DNA of 64,000 bases from Microbacterium sorbitolivorans (GTDB lineage: Bacteria > Actinomycetota > Actinomycetes > Actinomycetales > Microbacteriaceae), in the NCBI RefSeq assembly GCF_003327285.1, contig NZ_KZ848476.1:284921-348920 (forward strand). The letters run 5' to 3'. Shown in pieces: positions 27,864 to 36,982 of the stretch (the first letter of the stretch is position 1; every line of letters starts with the position of its first letter). The position numbers and the translations under genes are program-made. The notes beneath the pieces are model-generated. The model was not told the origin of the DNA and searched no databases. It worked only from the letters and a program-made list of their open reading frames with translations.

Positions 27864-28502
27864 ATGACCCCGCGGATCACCGGCGCGCTCGCCGAGGCGC
27901 TCGCGTTTCTCGTGCCCGTCGCGTGCGCGGGCTGCGGCGAGGGCGGATCCGCGCTCTGTGGGCGCTGCGCCGCGGCCCTCGCACCCGATGTGCGGCGCGT
28001 CGATCTCGGATCCGGCTTCGCGGTCTTCGCCGGGCTCGACTACGAGCGGACGGCGTCGAGGGTGATCCGCGAGCTGAAACAGCACGGCCGCGTGGGGCTC
28101 GCCCGCGACCTCGCGCCGGCGCTGCGGGCCGCCCTCGCGGCCGCGGCCGGATCCGGCGGCCCCGTCGTGGCGGTGCCCGTGCCGCAGGGGAGGCGGTCCG
28201 CGCGGGCGCGCGGTTACCGCGTCGTCGAGCTGCTCCTGCGGCGCGCGGGTACGGATCCGGTGCGCGCGCTCGCCTGGCGCCGCCAGGTCGCCGACCAGCG
28301 CGGGCTCGGGCGCGACGCCCGCGCGCGGAACCTCTCCGGCGCGCTCGCCGCGCGGATCCACCCCGGCACGCGCGTCGTCATCGTCGACGACGTCGTCACG
28401 ACGGGCTCGACGATGATCGAGGCAAGGCGCGCGCTCGAGGCCGCTGGCGCCGTTGTCGTGGGGGCGGCGGCGCTCGCGGCGACCCCAAAACGACGTCCAT
28501 GA
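27864..28502 (+). CDS. ComF-family phosphoribosyltransferase-like protein
   Basis: 212 residues. An N-terminal zinc-binding segment ('VACAGCGEGGSALCGRC', two CxxC pairs) precedes a type I PRTase fold with the PRPP loop 'RVVIVDDVVTTGSTMIEA' near residues 170-190. 'VPVPQGRRSARARGYRVVELL' is also typical. ComF supports natural transformation in Firmicutes; in Actinobacteria its role is unknown, but its place between lpqB and hpf is conserved (Rv3242c). The start has only a weak ribosome-binding site. Confidence 0.88.
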   Translation: MTPRITGALAEALAFLVPVACAGCGEGGSALCGRCAAALAPDVRRVDLGSGFAVFAGLDYERTASRVIRELKQHGRVGLARDLAPALRAALAAAAGSGGPVVAVPVPQGRRSARARGYRVVELLLRRAGTDPVRALAWRRQVADQRGLGRDARARNLSGALAARIHPGTRVVIVDDVVTTGSTMIEARRALEAAGAVVVGAAALAATPKRRP

Positions 28503-28630
28503 ACGCGAAGTGACACGCCCGTAAACATCTTTCGGGGAAAAGAGTGACAGACCGTGAATCTGGCAATACGGTGGGGGCAAGAAAGCGACATGGTTCGCTC
28601 ACTCCGGGCGAACCGGAATGGGAGGCAGAG

Positions 28631-29293
28631 ATGGACACGAGCATCGTCGGTGTGGGCGTCAGCGTCACCGAACGGTTCCGTACCGTTGTTGATGAGAAGG
28701 TCGCGCGGGTGCAGACCCTCGCGCCCCGGGCAGACTCCCTCGATGTCAAGGTGACCAAGTCGGCGCATCACCGCGGCCGGGTCGAAGAGACCAAGGTCGA
28801 GCTCACGGTCACCGGCAAGGGCAAGGTCGCCCGTGCGGAGGCCCGCGCGGAAGACAAGTTCCAGGCCTTCGAGGAGGCCCTCGACAAGCTGACGAACCAG
28901 CTGCGTCGGGTCAAGGACAAGCGCGTCTCCGACCGCCAGCGTCCGCACGGTGCACACCTCGAGAAGGGCACCGGATCCCTGGAAGGCATCGACATCACCC
29001 CCGTCGATGTTGACACGCTCCACGCCGTCGCGACCGGCACGATCCCGGTCCAGGCAGACGACGAGACGGAAGAGAACTACTCGCCCGTCGTGATCCGCAC
29101 GAAGTCGTTCGAGCCCGAGTGGCTCACGGTCTCGCAAGCGGTCGACAAGATGGAGCTCGTCGGACACGACTTCTTCCTCTTCATCGACGCGAAGACCGAC
29201 CGCCCGAGCGTCGTGTACCGCCGCCGCGGATGGGACTACGGCGTGATCGAGCTCGAGACCGAGGCTCCGCCGCAGGTCGAGCAGGCAGCCTGA
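28631..29293 (+). CDS. hpf: Long-form ribosome hibernation promoting factor
   Basis: 220 residues from the ATG at 28631, which follows GGGAGG; the frame extends further upstream but without a ribosome-binding site. The N-terminal 100 residues are the HPF/YfiA domain ('VSVTERFRTVVDEKVARVQTL', 'VELTVTGKGKVARAEARAED'). The C-terminal 60 residues form the dimerisation domain ('VIRTKSFEPEWLTVSQAVDKM', then 'FLFIDAKTDRPSVVYRRRGWD' without the D). The long form drives 100S ribosome dimers in stationary phase. The leader holds a GGTTCGC/GCGAACC hairpin (28592-28614). Confidence 0.95.
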   Translation: MDTSIVGVGVSVTERFRTVVDEKVARVQTLAPRADSLDVKVTKSAHHRGRVEETKVELTVTGKGKVARAEARAEDKFQAFEEALDKLTNQLRRVKDKRVSDRQRPHGAHLEKGTGSLEGIDITPVDVDTLHAVATGTIPVQADDETEENYSPVVIRTKSFEPEWLTVSQAVDKMELVGHDFFLFIDAKTDRPSVVYRRRGWDYGVIELETEAPPQVEQAA

Positions 29294-29306
29294 CCGAGAG
29301 AGAAGT

Positions 29307-29342
29307 GCGGGGCCGCGGGACTTTTCCCGCGGCCCCGCTTTC
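29307..29342 (+). terminator. Strong intrinsic terminator after hpf
   Basis: A perfect 14-bp GC-rich stem (29307-29320 paired with 29325-29338), a 4-nt loop and a short T run form a textbook rho-independent terminator 14 bases after the hpf stop. It also lies just beyond the stop of the convergent lipoprotein gene. Confidence 0.88.
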
Positions 29343-29364
29343 TGCGTCTATCCGGCTTTCGTGT

Positions 29365-30819
29365 CTATTCGGAGCGTTCGATGCCGGCGAGCACGAACGG
29401 CCCGGCGAGCGGGTAGCCCGCGACGTCTTCCGAGGCGATCATGATGCGCGGCTCGAGGAAGAGCCACTCGCTCGCGGCCTCGTTCGCCGCCGTGAGATCG
29501 ATGAGCCGTAGGAGCTCGGCCTGCTCGGCCTCGTTCGAGAGCGACTCGGCCTGTTCGGCCCAGCCGAGCACGTCGGGGTTGCGGTAGCCCCACCAGTACC
29601 TCGGGTCGCCGAGGCCTGCGACGCGGTGGTCGCCCGAGACGGTGCCCAGGGCGAGCGTGAAGTCGCGCCGCGACTCGACGCGGTCGCGCCACTCGGCGGC
29701 GGTGATCCGCTCGACGGTGGCCTCGATGCCGGCATCGTTCAGCTGCTCGGCGATGAGGTCGGCCGCGTCGGCGAGGGGCCCGTCGGTCACGAGAATCGGC
29801 GCCGTCACGGGCTCCGCGAGCCCCGCCTCGGTGAGGAGCGCAGGAACCGCGTCGGGCTCGAAGGGATCCAGCGCGGAGAGGTCCTCGTGCCACGGCTCGC
29901 TCGGCAGCGCCATCGATGAGATCGGCGTGCCCTCGTCGCCCCAGAGGGCCTCGCGCACCGCGTCGTCGTCGATTGCCGACGAGAGGGCGCGGCGCACGCG
30001 CGGGTCGTCGAACGGGGCGACGCTGTCGTTGAACGCGAGCAGCACGCGCGTCGTCGATGCGGCCTCGCTCACGACGATGCCGTCGCCCGCCGGGTCGTCC
30101 GCGGGCGGCGCCATCGCGGGGGCGATGTCGATCTCGCCGCCCCGGAGCGCGGCGACGAGGTCGGCCGCGGCCGGGTACGCGCGGAAGTCGACGCGGGCGT
30201 TCTTCGCCGGATCCTGCCAGTAGTCGTCGCGGCGCTCGAGGCTCAGGCTCGTGCCGCTCGAGAACTCGCCGATCGTGTACGGGCCCGTGCCGAGATCGTC
30301 GTGCCGGATCCAGACACCCGCGAGGGTGTGGGGGAGCGACACGAGCGGGCGCGCGAGCGTGATCTCGACGTCGTCGTCGACGGCGGTGACCGCCGCGACC
30401 TCGGATCCGTCGCCGATGAGCGGCACGAGCGAGTCTACGACGTCGGCCGCGGCGAGCGGCGAGCCGTCGGAGAACGTCGCGTCGGGCTGCAGCGCGATGG
30501 TGTAGACGAGCCCGTCCTCCGAGCGCGTGAAACCCGATGCGAGCAACGGCACCGCCTCGCCGGTCTCGGCGAGGCGGAAGAGCGACTCGTACACGTTGCC
30601 CGTCAGGGCCTCGGCCGATCCCGGATCCGCCGGGTCGGCGAGATCCTCGGCGACGTGCAGGGTGCCGACGGTGATCGTCGCGTCCTCGTTGACCGTCGTG
30701 CCGGGCGGGGGCGCCTCGGGGCCGCCCTCCGGCGGATCCGGCGGCGCGGCCGTGCACGACGCGAGCGCGAGCCCGGCTGCCAGGAGCGCGGGCGCGGCGA
30801 GGCGGCGAACGAGAGGCAT
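29365..30819 (-). CDS. Family 5 (peptide/oligosaccharide-type) ABC substrate-binding lipoprotein, orphan
   Basis: 484 residues from the ATG at 30819. The lipoprotein signal is 'LLAAGLALASC', followed by a Pro/Gly-rich linker. The solute-binding family 5 pattern is seen in 'TGNVYESLFRLAETGEAVPLL', 'TIALQPDATFSDGSPLAAADV' and a late two-lobed fold. No permease or ATPase gene is nearby, so it must work with a transporter elsewhere or act as a receptor-like lipoprotein. It lies one base after the coiled-coil protein gene and is probably co-transcribed with it. Confidence 0.8.
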   Translation of the reverse strand: MPLVRRLAAPALLAAGLALASCTAAPPDPPEGGPEAPPPGTTVNEDATITVGTLHVAEDLADPADPGSAEALTGNVYESLFRLAETGEAVPLLASGFTRSEDGLVYTIALQPDATFSDGSPLAAADVVDSLVPLIGDGSEVAAVTAVDDDVEITLARPLVSLPHTLAGVWIRHDDLGTGPYTIGEFSSGTSLSLERRDDYWQDPAKNARVDFRAYPAAADLVAALRGGEIDIAPAMAPPADDPAGDGIVVSEAASTTRVLLAFNDSVAPFDDPRVRRALSSAIDDDAVREALWGDEGTPISSMALPSEPWHEDLSALDPFEPDAVPALLTEAGLAEPVTAPILVTDGPLADAADLIAEQLNDAGIEATVERITAAEWRDRVESRRDFTLALGTVSGDHRVAGLGDPRYWWGYRNPDVLGWAEQAESLSNEAEQAELLRLIDLTAANEAASEWLFLEPRIMIASEDVAGYPLAGPFVLAGIERSE

Positions 30820-30820
30820 A

Positions 30821-32137
30821 TCAGTCGAAGATGTCGCCGATGATGCCGCCGAGAATCGCGCCGCCGATGAGGCCGCCGAGCATGTCGCCGCCCGAGACGC
30901 CGCCGCCGCGCGGGCCGCCCCAGCCCGGGCCGCCGTATCCGCCGCCGTAGGTGTTGCGGCGGGCCTGGTCGATGTCGCGCTGGGCGACCTGCAGGGCCTC
31001 GTTCGCGAGCTGGCCGCTGCGGCGGGCCATGTCGCGCGAGCGCTCGCGCGTGTCCTCGTCGGCGACGAGCGTGCCCGCGTCGACGCGCAGGCGCTCGGCC
31101 TCGGCCAGGCGGGTGCGGGCGTCGGCACCGATCAGCTCGCGGTGGCCTTCGATGAGGCTCCGCGCCGAGTAGATCGCGCGGTCGGCGGCGTCGATGTCGT
31201 GGCGCACGTGGTCGACCGACGGGATGTTGCGCTGGGCGCGCTCGCGCGCCTGGTCGAGCGCCGCGTTGAGCGAGCTGATGTAGGCGAGTTCCGTGAACGG
31301 GTCGCCCTGGGATCCGGGAGGGGTCAGTGCGCGCAGCGCCTGGTCGAGCTTCGTCGACGCCTCGACGACGGCCGGGGTCTGGCGCTCGTGGCGGGCGGCC
31401 GCGATGTCGGCGCGCGAGTCTGCGACGACATCGGCGAGCGTGTTCTGGGTGCGGATGGCCTCGATCTCGAAGTCGTCCACGGCGTCGAGGATGCTCTGCG
31501 CGCGGCGCACGGCCTCGATCGCCGTCTCGAGCGCGACGAGGGCGTCGTCCTTCCGGCCCGCCTCGCGGCGGCGCTCGGCGACGTCGCAGGAGTGCAGGGC
31601 GAAGTCGACGAGCTGGCGACCCTCGGCGGGGTTCGCGCCGATGCGCTGCACGGCCTCGGGGGAGTAGCGCAGCTTCAGGCGCTCGACCGTCTGCTCGGCG
31701 AGCGGCAGGCGCTCGGCGATTCGGTTCGCCTCCTCGCGCGTCTGCTCGCGCACGCGGGGCGCGTTGCGGATCTTCTCGACCCGCTCCTTCAGGACCGCCG
31801 TGCGCTCGTCGAGCACGTCCTCTGCCCACTCGCACAGCTGCACGATGCGGGCGTTGCGGGTGCGCAGCTCCTCGCGGGTGTCGGGGATATCGTCGTGGTT
31901 CAGCTGGTGCAGCTCGAACGCCTCACGCATGTGGCGGGCGACGGCGTCGAGGCCGTCGCGCAGATCCTTCGTCGCGCTATCGCCGAGCTCGGCCTGGGCG
32001 AAGGCGAGCTCGTCGCGCGTCGTGCGGATCCGCTCGTCGGTTGCCACGAGGGCCTTCTGTGCCTTGACGGCCAGAACCTGATCGGCGGCGTCCTGCCGCT
32101 CCTGCTCTTCGCGCTTGCGCTTGCCCCAGAAAGCCAT
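30821..32137 (-). CDS. Coiled-coil protein resembling the C-terminal half of TPM-domain proteins
   Basis: 438 residues, strongly helical, charged and Arg/Glu/Ala-rich for the first 385 or so, followed by a Gly-rich tail ('YGGGYGGPGWGGPRGG') and a short hydrophobic Gly/Ile end ('MLGGLIGGAILGGIIGDIF'). No signal peptide. The helical part and Gly-rich ending resemble the region after the TPM domain in larger actinobacterial proteins (Rv2345-like), but the TPM domain and its membrane helices are missing. This assignment is by composition only. TAGAAT (32144-32149, minus strand) lies 6 nt from the ATG. Confidence 0.65.
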   Translation of the reverse strand: MAFWGKRKREEQERQDAADQVLAVKAQKALVATDERIRTTRDELAFAQAELGDSATKDLRDGLDAVARHMREAFELHQLNHDDIPDTREELRTRNARIVQLCEWAEDVLDERTAVLKERVEKIRNAPRVREQTREEANRIAERLPLAEQTVERLKLRYSPEAVQRIGANPAEGRQLVDFALHSCDVAERRREAGRKDDALVALETAIEAVRRAQSILDAVDDFEIEAIRTQNTLADVVADSRADIAAARHERQTPAVVEASTKLDQALRALTPPGSQGDPFTELAYISSLNAALDQARERAQRNIPSVDHVRHDIDAADRAIYSARSLIEGHRELIGADARTRLAEAERLRVDAGTLVADEDTRERSRDMARRSGQLANEALQVAQRDIDQARRNTYGGGYGGPGWGGPRGGGVSGGDMLGGLIGGAILGGIIGDIFD

Positions 32138-32182
32138 GCGTTGATTCTAGTGCGGCGCGCTACGGGTGGGGGTGGTGCGGAA

Positions 32183-32223
32183 ATACTCGGTATGTATATA
32201 CTCGGTAATCACATACCCGGTAT
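32183..32223. promoter_or_regulatory. Three tandem ATAC-N3-GTA(T/A) palindromes (likely PadR operators)
   Basis: Three 11-bp near-palindromes occur at exactly 15-bp intervals: ATACTCGGTAT (32183-32193), ATACTCGGTAA (32198-32208) and ATACCCGGTAT (32213-32223). They end 17 bases before the padR start codon, with GGAGG (32231-32235) between. PadR regulators usually bind such AT-rich dyads and repress their own operon. AT-rich bases here stand out sharply from the GC-rich surroundings. Confidence 0.75.
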
Positions 32224-32240
32224 AGCCGACGGAGGAACGG

Positions 32241-32828
32241 ATGTCTGTCAAGCAGAGCCTGCTCGCGATTCTCGACCAGGGGGCGTGCTACGGCTACCAG
32301 CTGCGCTCCGAGTTCGACCGCCGCACGGGCGGCACCTGGCCCCTCAACGTGGGCCAGATCTACAGCACGCTCGACCGCCTCGAGCGCGACGGCTTCGTCG
32401 AGCGCGGCGAGGCCGACGACGAGGGCCACGTCTTCTGGCGGATCACCGACGCCGGCCGCACCGAGGTGCGCGACTGGCTCAGCAGCCCCGTTGCCGCCGC
32501 GAAGGGCACGCGCGACGAGCTCGCGATCAAGCTCGCGCTCGCCGCGACCCTGCCGGGCGTTGACGTCGAGGCCATCATCCAGACGCAGCGGGTCGCGTCG
32601 CTGCGTCACCTGCAGGAGCTCAACCGGGCGAAGTACGCGGGCGCTTCCGACACCGCCGAGGAACTCGCGTGGTCGCTCGTCGTCGACTCGATGATCTTCC
32701 AGGTCGAGGCGCAGGTGCGCTGGCTCGACCACACCGAACAGCGCCTGCGCGCGACGCCCATCGCACCCTTAGCCCTCGGCGACGAGCCCGCCCGCCGCGG
32801 TCGCCCGACGAAAGTGACGACGTCATGA
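32241..32828 (+). CDS. PadR-family transcriptional regulator
   Basis: 195 residues, PadR-s2-like with a long C-terminal helix. The winged-helix N-terminus is '[20 protein letters not shown]', with '[21 protein letters not shown]' as recognition helix and wing. The C-terminal 110 residues form the dimerisation helices ('[20 protein letters not shown]'). It heads a four-gene operon with an ABC exporter, the usual arrangement for PadR repressors that sense toxic compounds carried by the pump. Autoregulation through the upstream palindromes is inferred. Confidence 0.9.
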   Translation: MSVKQSLLAILDQGACYGYQLRSEFDRRTGGTWPLNVGQIYSTLDRLERDGFVERGEADDEGHVFWRITDAGRTEVRDWLSSPVAAAKGTRDELAIKLALAATLPGVDVEAIIQTQRVASLRHLQELNRAKYAGASDTAEELAWSLVVDSMIFQVEAQVRWLDHTEQRLRATPIAPLALGDEPARRGRPTKVTTS

Positions 32829-32965
32829 CCCGCTTCCCGTTCGCGCCCGTGTCGGCGACCCGCGCGGCGGAGGGCTTCCCGATGGGAGCACTCGCCGTCG
32901 AGGACGATCGGGCGGTCGAGGCCGTCGCGCCCTCGCACGCCATCGACGAGGCGGACGAGTCGTGA
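32825..32965 (+). CDS. 46-residue ORF inside the PadR-ABC operon
   Basis: The ATG overlaps the padR stop (ATGA, 32825-32828) and its TGA overlaps the GTG start of the ATPase gene (GTGA, 32962-32965). An open frame fitted exactly between two 4-nt couplings argues for real translation. The peptide begins '[18 protein letters not shown]' and ends in an acidic tail ('AIDEADES'). It has no membrane helix or cysteines and I recognise no homologue. It may act mainly by translational coupling, or be a small regulator or substrate of the exporter. Confidence 0.55.
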   Translation: MTRFPFAPVSATRAAEGFPMGALAVEDDRAVEAVAPSHAIDEADES

Positions 32966-33780
32966 GCGACCCGACGCGGCGCTCGCGGCGCGACGACCGC
33001 ACGACCGAGCAGCGCATCGACGACGCCGCGCGCGCGGCCGCCGCGCCCTCCGGGCGCGCCGAGCCCGACGCGGTGCTGCGCCTCGTCGGCGTCTCGCGCG
33101 TGTACGGATCCGGCGAGAAGGCCGTGACGGCGCTCGCCGGTGTCGACCTCGACGTGCGGGCGGGCGAGCTGGTCGCGATCATGGGCGCGTCCGGATCCGG
33201 AAAATCGACGCTGCTGTCGATCGCCGGCGGCCTGCAGCAGCCGACCGCGGGCGAGGTCATCGTCGAGGGGCGCGCGCTGTCAAGCCTCGACGCGCGCGAG
33301 ACGGCGCGGCTGCGCCGCCGTTCGCTCGGCTTCGTCTTCCAAGACTTCAACCTGATCCCGACGCTCACGGCGCTCGAGAATGTGACGCTCCCGCTCGAGC
33401 TGGACGGGGATCCGGCCCGCGAGGCGCGGAGGCTGGCGGAGGTCGCCCTCGAGTCGGTGGGACTCGAGGAGAAGCACGGCGCGTACCCCGACGATCTCTC
33501 CGGCGGGCAGCAGCAGCGCGTCGCGATCGCGCGCGCGGTCGTCGGCGGGCGTCGGCTGATCCTCGCCGACGAGCCGACCGGCGCCCTCGACTCCGTCACG
33601 GGCGAGGCCGTCATGAAGATGCTGCGCACCCGCGTCGACGAGGGGGCCGCGGGTCTGCTCGTGACCCACGAGGCGCGCCACGCCGCGTGGGCCGACCGCA
33701 TCGTGTTCCTGCGCGACGGCCGCATCATCGACGAGTCGCGCCGCGACGACGCCGATTCGCTGCTCGGGCCGCGGCGATGA
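32962..33780 (+). CDS. ABC transporter ATP-binding protein (MacB/LolD type)
   Basis: 272 residues from a GTG start. A 35-residue charged N-terminal extension precedes the nucleotide-binding domain: Walker A '[11 protein letters not shown]', Q-loop '[18 protein letters not shown]', signature '[16 protein letters not shown]' and Walker B '[14 protein letters not shown]'. The '[18 protein letters not shown]' run is typical of ATPases paired with FtsX-like permeases (MacB, LolD, bacteriocin-immunity exporters). The permease gene starts in its stop codon. Confidence 0.93.
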   Translation: MSDPTRRSRRDDRTTEQRIDDAARAAAAPSGRAEPDAVLRLVGVSRVYGSGEKAVTALAGVDLDVRAGELVAIMGASGSGKSTLLSIAGGLQQPTAGEVIVEGRALSSLDARETARLRRRSLGFVFQDFNLIPTLTALENVTLPLELDGDPAREARRLAEVALESVGLEEKHGAYPDDLSGGQQQRVAIARAVVGGRRLILADEPTGALDSVTGEAVMKMLRTRVDEGAAGLLVTHEARHAAWADRIVFLRDGRIIDESRRDDADSLLGPRR

Positions 33781-36686
33781 GCGGCCCGCGCGTGACGCGC
33801 AGCACCTTCCCGGATCCGCGACCGCCCGAGGCGCGCGAGCGCCGCAGTCTTGTGCGCTGGCGCATCTCGCTGAAGATGGCCCTGCGGCAATCGCTACGCT
33901 CCTGGCCGTCGAGCGTGCTCGTGATCCTGCTCGTCTTCCTGCCGATCGCCGGCGTCTCGGCCGCGATGGTTTACGCGACGAGCCTGCAGCCGTCGCCGCA
34001 GCAGCGCGTCGACTCCGAGCTCGGCCAGGCCGACGCGTGGGTGCAGGGGCAGGGAACGACGCCCGGCTACCGGCAGTACCTCGACCAGCCGATGCAGTCG
34101 TACGTGGCCGACCCCGACGTGGGCGACGAGTGGATCGAGCCGCCCGCAGACATCACGACCGTCATCGACGCCGACGAGTTCGTGCGGATCGACGGCGCGA
34201 CCGCGAGCGTCGAGACGGAGTCGGGCTTCGGGCTGTTCTACGCCGTGATCGGGTCGACGTGGGATCCGCTGCTCGAGGGGCGGTACACGCTGCTCGACGG
34301 CCGCGCGCCCACCTCGCCCGACGAGATGCTCGCGACGCCCGAGTCGCTGAAGCGCATCGGGGCCGAGCTCGGCGACGTCGTCGTCATGAAGGATCCGGCT
34401 GCGACCTATACCGTCGTCGGCACGATGTCGAGCCGCCTCGACGACAACGGCGACGGGATGATCTTCGTCCCCGAGGTCGGGGGCTTCGAGGTCGAGCCGT
34501 TCCGGACGACCTGGTACGTGGGCGGGTGGCACCCGAGCGCCGACGACGTGTACGCGCTCAACGCCCTCGGCGTCACGGTGTTCGACCGCGAGCTCGTGCA
34601 AAACCCGGGCGACGGGGCAGCCCCCGGGTTTGACAGCTCGAGCGGCACGTCGTGGGCGTTCTATTCGGCGACCGCCGCGTCGCTCGTGTTCTGCGCCTAC
34701 CTCGTCATGCTGCTCGCGGGCGCCGCCTTCTCGGTGAGCGCGAAGCGGCAGCAGCGCGCCCTCGCGGTCGCCGCGAGCGTCGGCGCCTCGCGGGCCGACG
34801 TCTTCCGCATCGTCCTCTTCCAGGGAACGATCCTCGGGCTCGCGGGCGGCATCCTCGGATCCGCCGCCGGCATCGGCCTCGCAGGGCTCGGCCGCGCGTG
34901 GTTCGGCGACGGCAGCCTCGCCTATTCCTGGGGCCTGCGGGTGCCGTGGTGGGCGATCGTCGGGCTCGCGGTGTTCGCCACCGTCATGGGCACGCTCTCG
35001 GCGCTCCTGCCCGCGCGGGCCGCGACCAGGGGAGACACCCTCGCGGCGCTCCGCGGCGCGCGCCGGCCGGTGTCGGTGTCGGCCGCGAGGCCGAAGGTCG
35101 GGCTCGCGCTACTCATCGCGGGGGCCGCGATCGTCGTGGTGTCGGCCGCGGGCCTCGTCGTGACGTACCAAGCAGACCTCCCCGACGGCGAGCTCACGCG
35201 GTCGATCTACATGATCGGCATGATCGGCATGATCGTGGGGCCGCTGCTCCTGCAGGTCGGCGTCATCATCGCGGGCCACTGGCTACTCGCGCAGGCCGCG
35301 CGGCTGCTCGGGCGCTTCGGGCTCGGCGCGCGCCTCGCCGCGCGCGACGCGGTCGCGAACCCCGGCCGATCCGTGCCGTCCTTCGGCGCGATCGCGGCGT
35401 GCGCGTTCCTCGCGACCGCCTCGATCGGCGGCGTCGCGACGCTCATGAACATGGACGCGGCGGGCGCCACCCAGGTCGCGCCCTACGGATCCGTCGTCGC
35501 GTCGGTCGGCGGAAGCCCCGTCGCGGAGAGCGGAATCGAGGATCCGCTGGTCGTTGAAGCCGAGCTGCGCGAGCTCGCCGCGAGCGCCGCGAAGGCGCTC
35601 CGCGATGCGGGATCCGAGGCGACGGCCGTGACGTCGGCGCCCGTCTGGGACCGATACTCGGAGGGCGACGACGGCAACCCTGTGCTCAACCCCGACGCCG
35701 AGATCGCGGCGCCCGAGCCGATTCTTCCGCAGCAGTGCGCCGAGAATCCCGACGAGCCGTGCCTTCTCTCGTTCTACTCGCGCAGCGGCGGCGGCGAGAA
35801 CCGCTTCGTCGTCGTCGCGCCGAACGACCTCGAGACGGCGATCGGTGCGCCGATCTCGGCCGAGCAGGAAGCCGCGTTCGACGCGGGCGCGGCCGTCGTC
35901 GAGGATCCGCAATGGCTCACGAGCGACGGCGACGTCGTCGTGAACTGGTGGCGAAACGGCGACCTCGATGGCGACCAGACCGGGTCGATGTTTAACGTGA
36001 CGGATGTTGCCGACCAGCCGGCACCCGCCTCGACGAAGACGCTCGACGGGATCCTCGTCGAGTCGCCGACGCTGTTCAGCGACGACCGCCAGGTCTACAT
36101 CGCCCCCTCGACCGCGCGGGCGCTGGGGTTCGCGACCGTGCCGACCTACGTCATCGGCGAGGGATCCGCGATCACGACGGCGAAGCTCGACGCGCTCTCG
36201 GCGTGGGCCGAATCGGAGGCGCTGTCGATGTCGAGCGACACGACCGACTTCTCGCTGTCGACGTGGCGCTCGGATCCGCCCGCGGCGCCCGCGCCCTGGC
36301 TATGGCTGATCCTCGGCGGCGTGACGGTGCTCGTGATCGCCGCGAGCGCCGTGTCGCTCGGGCTGTCGCGCGTCGAGCGGCGCCCCGACGACGCCACCCT
36401 CACGGCGGTGGGCGCCGCTCCGGGCGTGCGCCGCGCCGTCGGATCCTGGCAGGCGCTCGTCATTGCCGGGTATGGCTGCATCGTCGGTACGGTCGCGGGG
36501 CTCCTGCCCGTGCTCGGCGTGGTCTACATCCTCGACGGCACGGGGCAGGAGGGCCTGGCCCTCGCCGACGTGCCGTGGCTCTGGTATGGCCTGCTCGCCC
36601 TCGCGCTACCCCTCGCCGTCGCCCTGGTGAGCTGGCTCGTGCCGCCGCGTGCCCCCGACCTGACCCGCCGGACGGCGATCGCATGA
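33777..36686 (+). CDS. FtsX-like (MacB-type) ABC permease with duplicated FtsX domains
   Basis: 969 residues from the ATG at 33777 (ATGA overlap with the ATPase gene). An N-terminal helix ('[21 protein letters not shown]') is followed by a large extracytoplasmic domain. A first FtsX helix set lies near residues 320-440 ('[21 protein letters not shown]'), additional helices near 450-580, a second extracytoplasmic domain, and a final FtsX set at the C-terminus ('[20 protein letters not shown]'). This is the type VII ABC layout used for mechanotransmission or peptide/lipid extrusion rather than channel transport. Substrate unknown. Confidence 0.88.
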   Translation: MSGPRVTRSTFPDPRPPEARERRSLVRWRISLKMALRQSLRSWPSSVLVILLVFLPIAGVSAAMVYATSLQPSPQQRVDSELGQADAWVQGQGTTPGYRQYLDQPMQSYVADPDVGDEWIEPPADITTVIDADEFVRIDGATASVETESGFGLFYAVIGSTWDPLLEGRYTLLDGRAPTSPDEMLATPESLKRIGAELGDVVVMKDPAATYTVVGTMSSRLDDNGDGMIFVPEVGGFEVEPFRTTWYVGGWHPSADDVYALNALGVTVFDRELVQNPGDGAAPGFDSSSGTSWAFYSATAASLVFCAYLVMLLAGAAFSVSAKRQQRALAVAASVGASRADVFRIVLFQGTILGLAGGILGSAAGIGLAGLGRAWFGDGSLAYSWGLRVPWWAIVGLAVFATVMGTLSALLPARAATRGDTLAALRGARRPVSVSAARPKVGLALLIAGAAIVVVSAAGLVVTYQADLPDGELTRSIYMIGMIGMIVGPLLLQVGVIIAGHWLLAQAARLLGRFGLGARLAARDAVANPGRSVPSFGAIAACAFLATASIGGVATLMNMDAAGATQVAPYGSVVASVGGSPVAESGIEDPLVVEAELRELAASAAKALRDAGSEATAVTSAPVWDRYSEGDDGNPVLNPDAEIAAPEPILPQQCAENPDEPCLLSFYSRSGGGENRFVVVAPNDLETAIGAPISAEQEAAFDAGAAVVEDPQWLTSDGDVVVNWWRNGDLDGDQTGSMFNVTDVADQPAPASTKTLDGILVESPTLFSDDRQVYIAPSTARALGFATVPTYVIGEGSAITTAKLDALSAWAESEALSMSSDTTDFSLSTWRSDPPAAPAPWLWLILGGVTVLVIAASAVSLGLSRVERRPDDATLTAVGAAPGVRRAVGSWQALVIAGYGCIVGTVAGLLPVLGVVYILDGTGQEGLALADVPWLWYGLLALALPLAVALVSWLVPPRAPDLTRRTAIA

Positions 36687-36739
36687 CCCGCTGGTTCTTC
36701 CGGGTGGTCATCCTCCTCGCCCGGGTCGCGAGATTCTGA
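36683..36739 (+). CDS. Possible 18-residue ORF overlapping the permease stop
   Basis: An ATG overlaps the permease TGA (ATGA, 36683-36686) and reads '[18 protein letters not shown]' to a stop at 36737-36739. The peptide is short, hydrophobic and cationic. Its stop lies inside the first palindromic repeat (starting 36730), so it may be a longer frame truncated by the repeat, or chance. It begins Met-Thr-Arg-aromatic like the 46-residue ORF upstream. Low confidence as a gene. Confidence 0.2.
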   Translation: MTRWFFRVVILLARVARF

Positions 36740-36816
36740 CGATCGGGCGAGATTGGGCGCATAGGCAGAAATGGTCAGTATCTGGCGCGATCGTCAGAAT
36801 CTCGGCGCGGATAGGG
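36730..36816. repeat. 87-bp intergenic palindromic repeat, copy 1
   Basis: Begins GAGATTCTGACGATCG (36730-36745) and carries its exact inverted complement CGATCGTCAGAATCTC at 36788-36803, a perfect 16-bp inverted repeat around a 42-nt centre that contains AGGCAGAAAT. It ends in GGATAGGG. Copy 2 at 36889-36975 has the same length and order of parts. The two copies and the 72 bases between them fill the interval between the ABC permease and the next gene; I see no gene in it apart from the doubtful 18-residue ORF. Confidence 0.8.
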
Positions 36817-36888
36817 CCAAGTTGGACTCGCATAGGGCGGAGGTTCGCCCGCGGGCGCATCGCCCGGCAGGTGCACTTTTCGGTCGCT

Positions 36889-36975
36889 GAGATTCTGACG
36901 ATCGCTCGAGATTCGGCGGATAGGCAGAAATAGTCAGAGTCTCGACCGATCGTCAGTGGCTCGGCGCGGATAGGG
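36889..36975. repeat. 87-bp intergenic palindromic repeat, copy 2
   Basis: Starts with the same 16 bases GAGATTCTGACGATCG (36889-36904), contains the shared centre AGGCAGAAAT and a diverged right arm (CGATCGTCAG at 36947-36956 still matches), and ends GGATAGGG. The TAGGG of this copy plus the next T (36971-36976) is placed exactly as the -10 box of the following gene, whose ATG is at 36983. So a repeat copy appears to supply a promoter. Confidence 0.8.
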
Positions 36976-36982
36976 TCGGGAT

